Origin: Lachnospiraceae bacterium
Lineage (GTDB): Bacteria > Bacillota > Clostridia > Lachnospirales > Lachnospiraceae
Assembly (NCBI GenBank): GCA_910574285.1
Contig: CAJTAL010000024.1
Span: 1-62,909 of the forward strand
DNA: 62,909 bases
Reading direction: 5' to 3'
Part shown: positions 17,091 through 25,269 of the stretch, in pieces
Layout of the letters: every line of letters starts with the position of its first letter
Position numbering within the stretch: the first letter of the stretch is position 1
The notes under the pieces: generated by a model
The model's input: only the letters and a program-made list of their open reading frames with translations
Database searches by the model: none
Told to the model about the DNA's origin: nothing
Program-made: the position numbers and the translations under genes

Positions 17091-19163
17091 ATGAGTAAGA
17101 TACGGGTTTTGGATACGGTTACAATAGATAAGATCGCGGCGGGTGAAGTGATTGAGCGGCCGGCGTCTGTCGTAAAAGAATTGGTGGAGAATGCTATCGA
17201 CGCCAAAGCGACGGCCATCGTTGTGGAGATCGAGGAGGGCGGAACGACGATGATCCGGATTGCGGACAACGGATGCGGGATTGAACGGGAAGATGTAAAG
17301 AGCGCTTTCCTGCGTCATTCTACCAGTAAGATCCGTTCGGTGGAGGATCTGGCGCACATCGGTTCTCTGGGATTCCGCGGGGAAGCGTTATCAAGTATCG
17401 CGGCAGTATCCCAGGTGGAACTGATCACAAAGACGAAGGATCAGACATTTGGAACCAGATACCGGATTAACGGCGGGAGAGAAGAAGCCATAGAGGATAC
17501 AGGTTCCCGGGACGGAACCACATTTCTGATCCGGCAATTGTTCTACAATGTTCCTGCCAGACGAAAATTTTTAAAGACGCCCGTAACCGAAGCAAGCCAT
17601 GTAGGGGATCTGATGACCCGGCTTGCGCTTTCTCATCCGAAGATTTCCTTTCAGTTCATCAATAACGGACAGTCGAAGCTTCACAGCTCAGGGAACGGGA
17701 ATCTGAAAGATGTAATCTATCACGTCTACGGACGGGATATCACTTCGAACCTTCTTTGGGTAAAGCAGGATACGCCGGTGCTTAAGATTACCGGGTTTCT
17801 GGGGAAACCTGTGATTTCCAGGGGGAACCGGAATTTTGAGAATTATTTTATCAACGGGCGTTATGTAAAAAATACTGTCGTATCGAAAGCGATCGAAGAC
17901 GCTTATAAGGATTTCTCCATGCAGCATAAGTATCCTTTTGTGGTGCTTCACATGGAGATTGACGGTGAAGATGTGGACGTCAACGTACATCCTGCCAAGA
18001 TGGAACTGCGGTTCCATAACCAGCAGGATGTCTATAATCAGGTCTTTGAGGCGGTAAACCGGGGACTTCATGCAGAAGAATTAATTCCCCATGTTGAACT
18101 GGACGTTCCTAAGCATGGTCCTGAAGACGATAAAAATATCAGGAATTATCCGGAACATGGCAGGAACGACCGATATAAGAAGCCAGTATCGGACGATCGG
18201 TCCGTAAAGCTTCCTTTTGAGAATCTTAGCCTTGAAGGACCAGGAACTTCATTGAAAACAGACAGTATAGCCGCATTTGGTTCTATTTCGCCGCACAACG
18301 ATCAGGAGGGTATGAATCATGCAGATTTAAAAATGTCCCTCCCTCCGGCTTCCGAGCGGGATCTGGATTATTTCATGGAGAAGATGAAAGAACGTGTCGC
18401 GGCCTACCACAGCCGGCGCTCTTCTGCGGAGGTAAAGGATAAGAACAGTATATTCAGGCCAGAGATCCAGACCGACCGTATCCGTGAGGCTGCAAAGTAC
18501 GCAAAGAATCCGAAGAAGCAGGAAGATGAAGAGCCGAAACAGCTGAATTTATTCGAAGAGAAATTATTGACCAGGGAGGCGAAAGACGAATATCATCTGA
18601 TCGGTCAGGTCTTTGAAACTTACTGGCTGGCGGAATATCATGAGAATCTTTATATTATCGATCAGCATGCCGCCCATGAACGTATCTTATATGAGCGGAC
18701 ATTAAAGAGCATGAAGACGAGAGATTTTACCTCCCAGATGATCAGTCCGCCCATTATTCTTGAGCTGAGTATGCAGGAGGCCGAGCTTCTGAACCGGTAC
18801 ATGGATCGATTTACCCGGATCGGATTCGAATTTGAAGCATTCGGACAGGAATCTTACGCGGTCAGGGCTGTTCCTGATAATCTCTTCAGTATTGCAAAGA
18901 AGGAACTGCTTTTGCAGATGTTAGACGGTCTGTCAGACGAGGTGAACCGGAATCTTTCTCCGGAACTGATCGATGAGAAGGTTGCGTCTATGTCCTGTAA
19001 AGCGGCGGTAAAAGGAAACATGAAGCTTACCGCGTCAGAGGTCGACGCCTTGATCGGCGAACTTCTGACTCTTGAGAATCCCTATCATTGTCCGCATGGG
19101 CGGCCGACAATCATCGCCATGAGCCGCCGGGAGCTGGAAAAAAAGTTTAAGAGGATCGTATGA
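17091..19163 (+). CDS. mutL: DNA mismatch repair protein MutL
   Basis: A 690-residue MutL of the endonuclease type. The GHKL ATPase is at the N-terminus (IAAGEVIERPASVVKELVEN, DNGCGI near residue 59, GFRGEALSSI). The C-terminal nicking domain has DQHAAHERILYE near residue 523, SCKAAVKG and CPHGRP near 667, the metal-binding motifs found in MutL from bacteria lacking MutH. Residues about 340-480 are a low-conservation linker. ATG 17091 after CGGAGGACG is preferred to the GTG at 17055, which overlaps mutS. It overlaps miaA by four bases (ATGA). Confidence 0.97.
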   Translation: MSKIRVLDTVTIDKIAAGEVIERPASVVKELVENAIDAKATAIVVEIEEGGTTMIRIADNGCGIEREDVKSAFLRHSTSKIRSVEDLAHIGSLGFRGEALSSIAAVSQVELITKTKDQTFGTRYRINGGREEAIEDTGSRDGTTFLIRQLFYNVPARRKFLKTPVTEASHVGDLMTRLALSHPKISFQFINNGQSKLHSSGNGNLKDVIYHVYGRDITSNLLWVKQDTPVLKITGFLGKPVISRGNRNFENYFINGRYVKNTVVSKAIEDAYKDFSMQHKYPFVVLHMEIDGEDVDVNVHPAKMELRFHNQQDVYNQVFEAVNRGLHAEELIPHVELDVPKHGPEDDKNIRNYPEHGRNDRYKKPVSDDRSVKLPFENLSLEGPGTSLKTDSIAAFGSISPHNDQEGMNHADLKMSLPPASERDLDYFMEKMKERVAAYHSRRSSAEVKDKNSIFRPEIQTDRIREAAKYAKNPKKQEDEEPKQLNLFEEKLLTREAKDEYHLIGQVFETYWLAEYHENLYIIDQHAAHERILYERTLKSMKTRDFTSQMISPPIILELSMQEAELLNRYMDRFTRIGFEFEAFGQESYAVRAVPDNLFSIAKKELLLQMLDGLSDEVNRNLSPELIDEKVASMSCKAAVKGNMKLTASEVDALIGELLTLENPYHCPHGRPTIIAMSRRELEKKFKRIV

Positions 19164-20122
19164 CCATGGAAGATATAAGGAAGAAACCATTAATCGTGCT
19201 GACCGGACCTACGGCCGTGGGAAAAACAAAAGCCTCCATCGGACTTGCAAATGCAATCGGGGGGGAGATTATTTCCGCGGATTCTATGCAGGTCTATAAA
19301 CATATGGACATAGGTTCCGCCAAGATCCGTCCCGAAGAAATGGGGGGAATTCCTCATTATCTGGTGGATGCTCTGGAACCATGGGAGGAATTCCACGTAG
19401 TTCGTTTTCAGCAGATGGCAAAGGCGGCTCTTGAGAAGATTTACGCCAATCGGCATATTCCAATCGTCGTCGGGGGCACAGGCTTTTATATCCAGGCGCT
19501 GCTCTATGACATTGATTTTTCGGAAAATGACGGGGACGATTCTTATCGAAAGGAATTAGAAGAAGCGGCAAAAAATCATGGTGGCGGGATACTTCACGAA
19601 CGGCTGAAATCGGTGGATCCCGAAGCGGCGCGGCAGATCCATGCGAATAACGTAAAACGTGTAATTCGGGCGTTGGAATTCTACCGTCAGACAGGACAGA
19701 AGATCTCGGAACACAACGAAAAAGAACGGCGGAAGGAATCACCGTACAGATTTGTTTATTTTGTATTGAACGACGACCGCAAAAAGCTCTATGAGCGCAT
19801 TGACCGGCGGATTGACCAGATGATGGAAGCAGGACTTACGGCAGAAGTAGAATCTCTGCGGGAGATGGGATGTACCAGAGACATGGTTTCCATGCAGGGA
19901 TTAGGATATAAAGAGATCCTGTCTTATCTTGAAGGGGAGATAAGTCTTGATGAGGCAGTCTATATGTTAAAAAGAGATACCAGGCATTTCGCCAAGAGAC
20001 AGATTACCTGGTTTAAGAGGGAAAGAGACGTAGTCTGGATAAACAAAGAAGACTATTCTCATGACGAAGAGAAGATTCTTCAGGATATGATTCTGCTCGC
20101 ACGGCGCCGCATGGATTTTTGA
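19160..20122 (+). CDS. miaA: tRNA dimethylallyltransferase MiaA
   Basis: A 320-residue enzyme that transfers a dimethylallyl group to A37 of tRNAs reading UNN codons, giving the substrate for MiaB (648-2123). The P-loop GPTAVGKT is at residues 16-23, followed by ISADSMQVYKHMDIGSAK, GGTGFYIQALLYDIDF and the closing KRDTRHFAKRQITWFKRE, all MiaA signatures. It overlaps the end of mutL by four bases, so translation is likely coupled. A gene pair mutL-miaA is widespread in bacteria. Confidence 0.97.
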   Translation: MTMEDIRKKPLIVLTGPTAVGKTKASIGLANAIGGEIISADSMQVYKHMDIGSAKIRPEEMGGIPHYLVDALEPWEEFHVVRFQQMAKAALEKIYANRHIPIVVGGTGFYIQALLYDIDFSENDGDDSYRKELEEAAKNHGGGILHERLKSVDPEAARQIHANNVKRVIRALEFYRQTGQKISEHNEKERRKESPYRFVYFVLNDDRKKLYERIDRRIDQMMEAGLTAEVESLREMGCTRDMVSMQGLGYKEILSYLEGEISLDEAVYMLKRDTRHFAKRQITWFKRERDVVWINKEDYSHDEEKILQDMILLARRRMDF

Positions 20123-20170
20123 TACAATTAAGAATTACGTTTTTGACAAAAGAATAAGGGGAGAGTTAAT

Positions 20171-20461
20171 TTGAGAAGACTATTTACAAGCAGATTTATT
20201 AAGAAAATGAATACGCTGTTGACGGTTTACTCTCATTCACATAATGCAGAGGCGACCTACAGGGAACTGCTGAAATTAAGGCCGCTGATCCGCAGTAAAG
20301 GGGAGGAATCGTTGTTTGAGCTGAACCGCGCTTCTTTGCTGTACGATATGAGGCAGTATAAGGAGGCGGCGGAAGTGATCATGCAGATCAGACCTTTGAA
20401 TCCGGAATTTGACGCCAAGTGTGCCGCCGTCAGGACAAAGATACTGGATTCCTGGAGATAA
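20171..20461 (+). CDS. Small conserved hypothetical protein, TPR-like
   Basis: A 96-residue basic helical protein starting with TTG at 20171 behind AAGGGGAGAG. Residues 25-85 (HNAEATYRELLKLRPLI and FELNRASLLYDMRQYKEAAE) look like a pair of helix-turn-helix TPR-type repeats, good for protein contacts. Function unknown. It sits between miaA and the PLP enzyme gene, with 48 bases before and 29 after. Confidence 0.65.
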   Translation: MRRLFTSRFIKKMNTLLTVYSHSHNAEATYRELLKLRPLIRSKGEESLFELNRASLLYDMRQYKEAAEVIMQIRPLNPEFDAKCAAVRTKILDSWR

Positions 20462-20490
20462 AGTAAACTTAAGAGAGAAGGAAAGTTGAT

Positions 20491-21801
20491 ATGATGTCAG
20501 ATAAAACAGATTATACCTCCGATATCGCTTCGTTATATCAGGAATTAGGGGTTCGTAAAGAAGTGCTGGAATTTGGCCGGGAGATAGAAGCCGGGCTTAA
20601 AGAGCGCTTTGCGGCCATCGACGAAACCGCGGAGTATAACCAGTTAAAGGTGATTCAGGCCATGCAGAAAAATCAGGTCAGTGAAGGCAGTTTTCATTAT
20701 GCAAGCGGTTATGGTTACAACGATGCGGGAAGGGATACGCTGGAAGACGTATATGCTTCCGTATTCCACACGGAGAGCGCATTAGTGCGCCCCCAGATCA
20801 CTTGCGGAACCCATGCGCTGGCGATTGCCTTAAGCGCGAATCTAAGGCCGGGAGACGAGCTGCTGTCGCCGGTAGGAAAGCCTTATGATACGCTGGAAGA
20901 AGTCATCGGGATCCGTCCGTCTAAGGGTTCGCTTGCAGAATACGGAGTCTCCTATTCCCAGGTGGAATTATTAGAAGACGGGACTTTTGATTATGAAAAT
21001 ATCCGCAAAGCGATCCATGAAAAGACGAAGATGGTGACGATCCAGCGTTCCAAAGGATATCAGACAAGACCTAGTTTCTCCGTAAAGCAGATCGGAGAAC
21101 TGATTCATTTCGTGAAGGATATCCGCCCGGATATAATCTGTATGGTGGATAATTGCTACGGAGAATTTGTGGAAACCATCGAACCGAGCGATCTAGGGGC
21201 GGATCTGGTAGTCGGCTCGCTGATCAAAAATCCCGGCGGCGGCCTGGCTCCCATCGGCGGCTATATCACCGGACGCAAAGATCTGATAGACGCGTGCGGG
21301 TATCGTCTGACCTCTCCGGGTCTTGGCAAAGAAGTGGGCGCGTCTCTGGGCGTGATGCAGTCCTTCTATCAGGGACTGTTCCTTGCGCCCACCGTAACGG
21401 CGGGCGCGCTGAAAGGCGCCGTCTTTGCGGCGAATATTTATGAAAGACTGGGATATCCCGTGATACCTGACGGCAGAGAAAGCCGACACGATATTATCCA
21501 GGCGGTAACATTCGGAAAACCGGAGGGCGTGATCGCGTTCTGTAAGGGAATTCAGTCGGCGGCCCCGGTGGATTCTTTTGTGACGCCGATTCCCTGGGCG
21601 ATGCCGGGATATGACAGCGACGTCATTATGGCGGCCGGCGCATTCGTGCAGGGATCTTCCATCGAGCTAAGCGCCGACGGACCCATCAAACCGCCGTATG
21701 CAGTCTATTTTCAGGGAGGACTGACCTGGCCTCATGCAAGGCTTGGAATCCTGATGTCGTTAGAATATCTGGTGCGGGAAGGCGTTGTGGATCTATGTTA
21801 G
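20491..21801 (+). CDS. PLP-dependent enzyme of the methionine gamma-lyase family (aluminium resistance type)
   Basis: A 436-residue fold-type I PLP enzyme of the Met_gamma_lyase family (PF06838), often labelled aluminium resistance protein. Visible: RPQITCGTHALAIALSANL for cofactor binding, MVDNCYGEF with the ring-stacking Asp, and DLVVGSLIKNPGGG with the Schiff-base Lys. The catalysed reaction in vivo is not well defined. The 3' end carries a 38-bp tandem duplication (21760-21835) that brings in an early stop, so the protein ends in DLC instead of DL. ATG 20491 or 20494 follows AGAGAAGGAAAG. Confidence 0.85.
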   Translation: MMSDKTDYTSDIASLYQELGVRKEVLEFGREIEAGLKERFAAIDETAEYNQLKVIQAMQKNQVSEGSFHYASGYGYNDAGRDTLEDVYASVFHTESALVRPQITCGTHALAIALSANLRPGDELLSPVGKPYDTLEEVIGIRPSKGSLAEYGVSYSQVELLEDGTFDYENIRKAIHEKTKMVTIQRSKGYQTRPSFSVKQIGELIHFVKDIRPDIICMVDNCYGEFVETIEPSDLGADLVVGSLIKNPGGGLAPIGGYITGRKDLIDACGYRLTSPGLGKEVGASLGVMQSFYQGLFLAPTVTAGALKGAVFAANIYERLGYPVIPDGRESRHDIIQAVTFGKPEGVIAFCKGIQSAAPVDSFVTPIPWAMPGYDSDVIMAAGAFVQGSSIELSADGPIKPPYAVYFQGGLTWPHARLGILMSLEYLVREGVVDLC

Positions 21802-21835
21802 AATATCTGGCGCGGGAAGGCGTTGCGGATCTATA
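21760..21835 (+). repeat. 38-bp tandem duplication at a gene's 3' end
   Basis: Copy 1 is 21760-21797 and copy 2 is 21798-21835, directly adjacent, with three differences. Each codes for LEYL.REGV.DL. As 38 is not a multiple of three, the junction makes a Cys codon and a TAG at 21799-21801; copy 2, with its TAA at 21834-21836, is now untranslated. Confidence 0.9.
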
Positions 21836-21861
21836 ATTGAAACAGAATGGCGGGGAATAAG

Positions 21862-23103
21862 ATGAGAATTGGAATCATTGGCGGGGGAGCCGCCGGTATG
21901 GCGGCGGCTATTGCAGCGGCAAGGAATAACAGGCATGCAGAAATATTCATCCTGGAACAGAAAGAGAAGATAGGCAAGAAACTCCTTGCCACCGGAAACG
22001 GACGTTGCAATCTGACAAATCGGCAGGCAGACGCATCCTGCGCCGATTCCTGTTACCATGGTGAAGATATCTCGTTTGTTAGAAAAGCACTGGAGCAATT
22101 CGGATATCAGGACACGCTGGATTTTTTTGAATCTATGGGACTGGTGACAAGATCACGGGGAGAGTACGTGTATCCGCGTTCCGACCAGGCTGCTGCGGTG
22201 CTGGAGCTTCTGGAGCTTGAACTGAAACGATTGGGAGTAATGGTTCGCTGCGGAGTTAAGATTCGATCCATTGTCCGGGATAAAAAAGGCTTCTGTATGA
22301 GAGACGACAGCCTGGTTTTCCGGGCGGACCGGGTCATTCTTGCGTGCGGAGGGAAAGCTGCGCCTGCATTTGGCTCGGACGGAAGCGGGTATCAACTGGC
22401 AAAATCTCTGGGACACCATCTTACGCCGGTGGCGCCGGCGCTGGTTCAGCTTAAGGTGAAGAACCATCCGTTTGTAAAAGCGTCGGGCGTGCGCACAGAA
22501 GCAAAAGTTACTGCGCTTATAGACGGAATACCTGCCGGGTCGGATACGGGAGAATTACAGATTACCGCATACGGAATCTCAGGAATCCCTGTATTCCAGA
22601 TCAGCCGTCATATTGCATTGGGATTATATCAGAAAAAGAGAACGGAAGTATTGCTGGATCTTTTACCGGAATACTCTGACAAAGAAGTATCTGCGCTGCT
22701 TTCAGGAATTTCTGAAAGACGGACAAACCTGACTGTCAAAGAGTGTCTGTCAGGAGTGTTTCATCAGAAACTGATTCCAAGAATATTGGAACTGGCAGAG
22801 CTGCAGATGCATACAAGAATGTCAAACCTGACTGACCGGCAGTTTCGGATACTTGCCGGAAAATGCAAAAAAATAATCCTTACTATTCAGGATACGAACG
22901 GATTCGAGAATGCCCAGGTCTGTGCCGGCGGCGTAAAGACAACGGAGATATCTTCTCGGACTATGGAATCCAAATACGTGAAGGGTCTTTATCTTGCAGG
23001 GGAACTGCTGGACGTCGACGGCATCTGCGGTGGGTATAACCTGCAATGGGCATGGGCAACCGGATGTATCGCAGGAAAAGCGGCGTCCGGCAGGGCTATA
23101 TAA
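21862..23103 (+). CDS. HI0933-family NAD(P)/FAD-dependent oxidoreductase (BaiN-like)
   Basis: A 413-residue flavoprotein. The FAD-binding motif IGGGAAGMAAAIAAA opens the protein, followed by GKKLLATGNGRCNLTN, ILACGGKAAPAFGSDGSG and the closing ELLDVDGICGGYNLQWAWATG, all hallmarks of the HI0933/YhiN family (PF03486). A relative, BaiN, has been linked to bile acid 7-dehydroxylation, but the family is broad and common; no bai cluster is present here, so that role should not be assumed. ATG 21862 (MRIGIIGGG) after GGGGA is preferred to the in-frame 21847. Confidence 0.88.
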   Translation: MRIGIIGGGAAGMAAAIAAARNNRHAEIFILEQKEKIGKKLLATGNGRCNLTNRQADASCADSCYHGEDISFVRKALEQFGYQDTLDFFESMGLVTRSRGEYVYPRSDQAAAVLELLELELKRLGVMVRCGVKIRSIVRDKKGFCMRDDSLVFRADRVILACGGKAAPAFGSDGSGYQLAKSLGHHLTPVAPALVQLKVKNHPFVKASGVRTEAKVTALIDGIPAGSDTGELQITAYGISGIPVFQISRHIALGLYQKKRTEVLLDLLPEYSDKEVSALLSGISERRTNLTVKECLSGVFHQKLIPRILELAELQMHTRMSNLTDRQFRILAGKCKKIILTIQDTNGFENAQVCAGGVKTTEISSRTMESKYVKGLYLAGELLDVDGICGGYNLQWAWATGCIAGKAASGRAI

Positions 23104-23121
23104 GCCGTTTTCTTCACATTT

Positions 23122-23517
23122 TTATTCCCGCGAAGCAACGAGCTGTTCTGCTACACCGAAAAAGGCGTAAAAAATATCAATATAGACATTAACAATTCTG
23201 GTACAGTATTGCTTTATAATCTCCCCGTCGTAGTCATGTATCAGACGGTTCCTTGTATTCAACATTTCCATCCATATGTCGTCTGTAATTAATTCGGCCT
23301 GAAATGCTTTCCGGAGTACTTCTCTCGGAGAACCTGCTACAAAATCAGTAATTGCAAAATGCTGTACCAGAATATCTTTCATCAGTTTCCAGCTCAGATC
23401 AAAAGTGATACTGAATTTAGCGCTGGTTCCGCTAAGAACGAATGAGTCGTCCATATCCCGTTCCTTTGCTTCGTTTAAGGCATCCAGCGACTTTTGAAAA
23501 GATTCATATCTCTTCAT
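23122..23517 (-). CDS. HEPN-domain protein (HepT-like, HI0074 family)
   Basis: A 131-residue helical protein of the nucleotidyltransferase substrate-binding (HI0074) family, which belongs to the HEPN superfamily. The RNase motif R-x4-H is present in LNTRNRLIHDYD. In HepT/MntA systems the HEPN protein is the toxic RNase and the MNT protein AMPylates it. ATG 23517 (MKRYESF), with GGAAAG eight bases ahead, is preferred; an in-frame ATG at 23532 is also possible. It overlaps the end of the upstream MNT gene by 14 bases, so the two are translationally linked. Confidence 0.85.
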   Translation of the reverse strand: MKRYESFQKSLDALNEAKERDMDDSFVLSGTSAKFSITFDLSWKLMKDILVQHFAITDFVAGSPREVLRKAFQAELITDDIWMEMLNTRNRLIHDYDGEIIKQYCTRIVNVYIDIFYAFFGVAEQLVASRE

Positions 23518-23785
23518 AAATTTTCTTTCCATACAGATTGATATCCTCTCTTAATAATGGATTTTCACAGGTGTCCAGATTTACTACATCTATGGTATAC
23601 AGCGTAGGAAGATTGTCGATCTCGTCCAAAAGCAAATCAAAATTTTTTGCGCCGGACACAGCGATATCAATGTCGCTTCGATCTCTTTCTGTTCCTTTTG
23701 CCCTTGAACCAAATAAAATCATCTTTTTCACAAAATGCTTCCTGCAAAGTTCTGTTACTTCTTGAATCACTTCTTTTACCAGCAT
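23504..23785 (-). CDS. MNT-domain minimal nucleotidyltransferase (MntA-like)
   Basis: A 93-residue minimal nucleotidyltransferase. The signature GSRAKGTERDRSDIDIAV has the G-S-x10-D-x-D catalytic core. In characterised HepT/MntA pairs it silences the HEPN toxin by AMP transfer. The frame opens at ATG 23812, but that ATG is inside the -10 box of the promoter (23811-23839), so it would not be in the transcript; ATG 23785 (MLVKEV), after GGGTGGATTCT, is the real start. The antitoxin-like gene comes first, then the HEPN gene. Confidence 0.85.
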   Translation of the reverse strand: MLVKEVIQEVTELCRKHFVKKMILFGSRAKGTERDRSDIDIAVSGAKNFDLLLDEIDNLPTLYTIDVVNLDTCENPLLREDINLYGKKIYEEI

Positions 23786-23810
23786 AGAATCCACCCGCTT
23801 TTTGATTTTC

Positions 23811-23839
23811 ATTATATGCGTTTCTGATTTGTTTTACAA
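23811..23839 (-). promoter_or_regulatory. Promoter of the MNT/HEPN pair
   Basis: On the minus strand: TTGTAA (23839-23834), 17 bases, TATAAT (23816-23811). Transcription would start near 23804, which leaves the ATG at 23812 outside the message and supports the start at 23785. Confidence 0.75.
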
Positions 23840-23874
23840 GAAAAATATGCGTTTCATTCTCTGAAAAAATGCTG

Positions 23875-23880
23875 TATAAT
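23875..23880 (+). promoter_or_regulatory. -10 box ahead of the S41 protease gene
   Basis: TATAAT, 41 bases before the ATG at 23922. The hexamer 17 bases upstream is TTTCAT (23852-23857), a weak -35. It is divergent from the MNT/HEPN promoter. Confidence 0.5.
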
Positions 23881-23921
23881 AAAATCAGCGGAGTATTCTA
23901 AGGAAAGGAAATGCAGAAATT

Positions 23922-25250
23922 ATGAGTAAAAAAACCAGACTTTCATTTATACTTATCATTACCGTACTGCTGATAGCAGGAGGGATTATCATATATTCTG
24001 GATCAGCGGACAATAATGACGGAACACATCAGTCTTCTGATATAGAAACACACCCGGATATACTCACGGCAAGAGAAGTAGAAGAGGATCGGAATCAAGC
24101 GATTGCGTTTATAGAATCAGTACATCCCTTCTTTGTTGACGGAAGCGACGTTTCCGCCTATGAAAGTGCGAAGGATAAATATATAAAAGCGACGAAGAAC
24201 AAAATGTCCTGGATAGATTTCCAGATTGCAACGGCGGAATACTTTTGTTTCTTTAGAGACGGTCATACCTGTGTCTGGTGGGAAGAAGAGGATTACCTTG
24301 ATATTTCCCATTCTTATCAGGACGGGCGTATGTATACGCAGGAAGGGAAGGGAACAAAGCGATATATAACGGCTATTGACGATGTAAATTCTGAAGAAAT
24401 CTTTGCTGTAATAGATAAAGAGATCCCTGCCGAGAATGAGATGGCCCGGGAAATAAATTATAATAATTATTTTAATGCGAAGAGTATATTAGAACTTTCC
24501 GGTGCAGATATGTCCAAAGATCATTATACAGTGAAGCTTGACGACGGTTCCTCGTTTAAATGCGCTTACATAAGCGAGGAAGATAAGAAAGAGTTTGAAA
24601 GTTCAGACAATTATGAAGAGTTAAATAATTCCTGGTCTATGGACGGAGACATATTTGTTGTTCATTTTGCCAAATGTGTATATGACGATAATCTCAAGGA
24701 TATTGCAGAAGAGTTAAAAAAAGCCGTTGAAGAAGGATGTACGAAGGTCATCATCGATGTCCGCGACAATCCGGGCGGCAATTCCATGGCATGTGAAGAG
24801 CTGATTAAAGCAATGGGAATGACTGTTCCGGTTTATGGGGATATCACTCGTTACTCTCCGGAAGCAAAACAGCAGAGGGATTCCTATGTCCGTGACAGCG
24901 GCACAAGCAGGTCCGAGGGTTCTGAAGACTGTGTACAGAATCCGGATGTAAGCCTGGCCGTACTCTGTAATCGTTATACATTCAGCTCGGCTACGATGCT
25001 ATGCGTATTTGTAAGGGACGGGAAACTTGGCGCATTGATCGGCGAGCCAAGCAGTAATATGCCGAACTGTTACGGAGATGTTATCTATGTGACTTTAGAA
25101 AATTCGCAGATTCAGGCAAACGCTTCTCACAGACGCTTTTTTCGGCCGGACAGCGACAATAACGAAAGAATGTTGGTTCCTGATATAGAAACAACAAGCG
25201 CCGAGGCCTATGACGCCGCGGTAGAATTCTTAGGAGCCAAAGAAAAATAA
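23922..25250 (+). CDS. S41-family peptidase, membrane-anchored
   Basis: A 442-residue protein with a single N-terminal transmembrane segment (residues 8-27, FILIITVLLIAGGIIIY), so it should sit outside the cell membrane. The C-terminal half is S41 protease-like: VIIDVRDNPGGNS near 285 and YTFSSATM with the nucleophile Ser. No PDZ domain is evident, unlike CtpA-type proteases, so it fits the Tricorn/IRBP-like PDZ-free group. The 40-residue stretch after the anchor is polar and probably a linker. Substrate unknown. It stands alone with its own -10 box. Confidence 0.8.
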   Translation: MSKKTRLSFILIITVLLIAGGIIIYSGSADNNDGTHQSSDIETHPDILTAREVEEDRNQAIAFIESVHPFFVDGSDVSAYESAKDKYIKATKNKMSWIDFQIATAEYFCFFRDGHTCVWWEEEDYLDISHSYQDGRMYTQEGKGTKRYITAIDDVNSEEIFAVIDKEIPAENEMAREINYNNYFNAKSILELSGADMSKDHYTVKLDDGSSFKCAYISEEDKKEFESSDNYEELNNSWSMDGDIFVVHFAKCVYDDNLKDIAEELKKAVEEGCTKVIIDVRDNPGGNSMACEELIKAMGMTVPVYGDITRYSPEAKQQRDSYVRDSGTSRSEGSEDCVQNPDVSLAVLCNRYTFSSATMLCVFVRDGKLGALIGEPSSNMPNCYGDVIYVTLENSQIQANASHRRFFRPDSDNNERMLVPDIETTSAEAYDAAVEFLGAKEK

Positions 25251-25269
25251 TCATAAGGAGTAAATATAA

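Noticed and set aside
21862-23103. Bile acid 7-dehydroxylation gene baiN
   Set aside because: The HI0933 family is broad, and no other bai genes are in the window; only the family name is supported.
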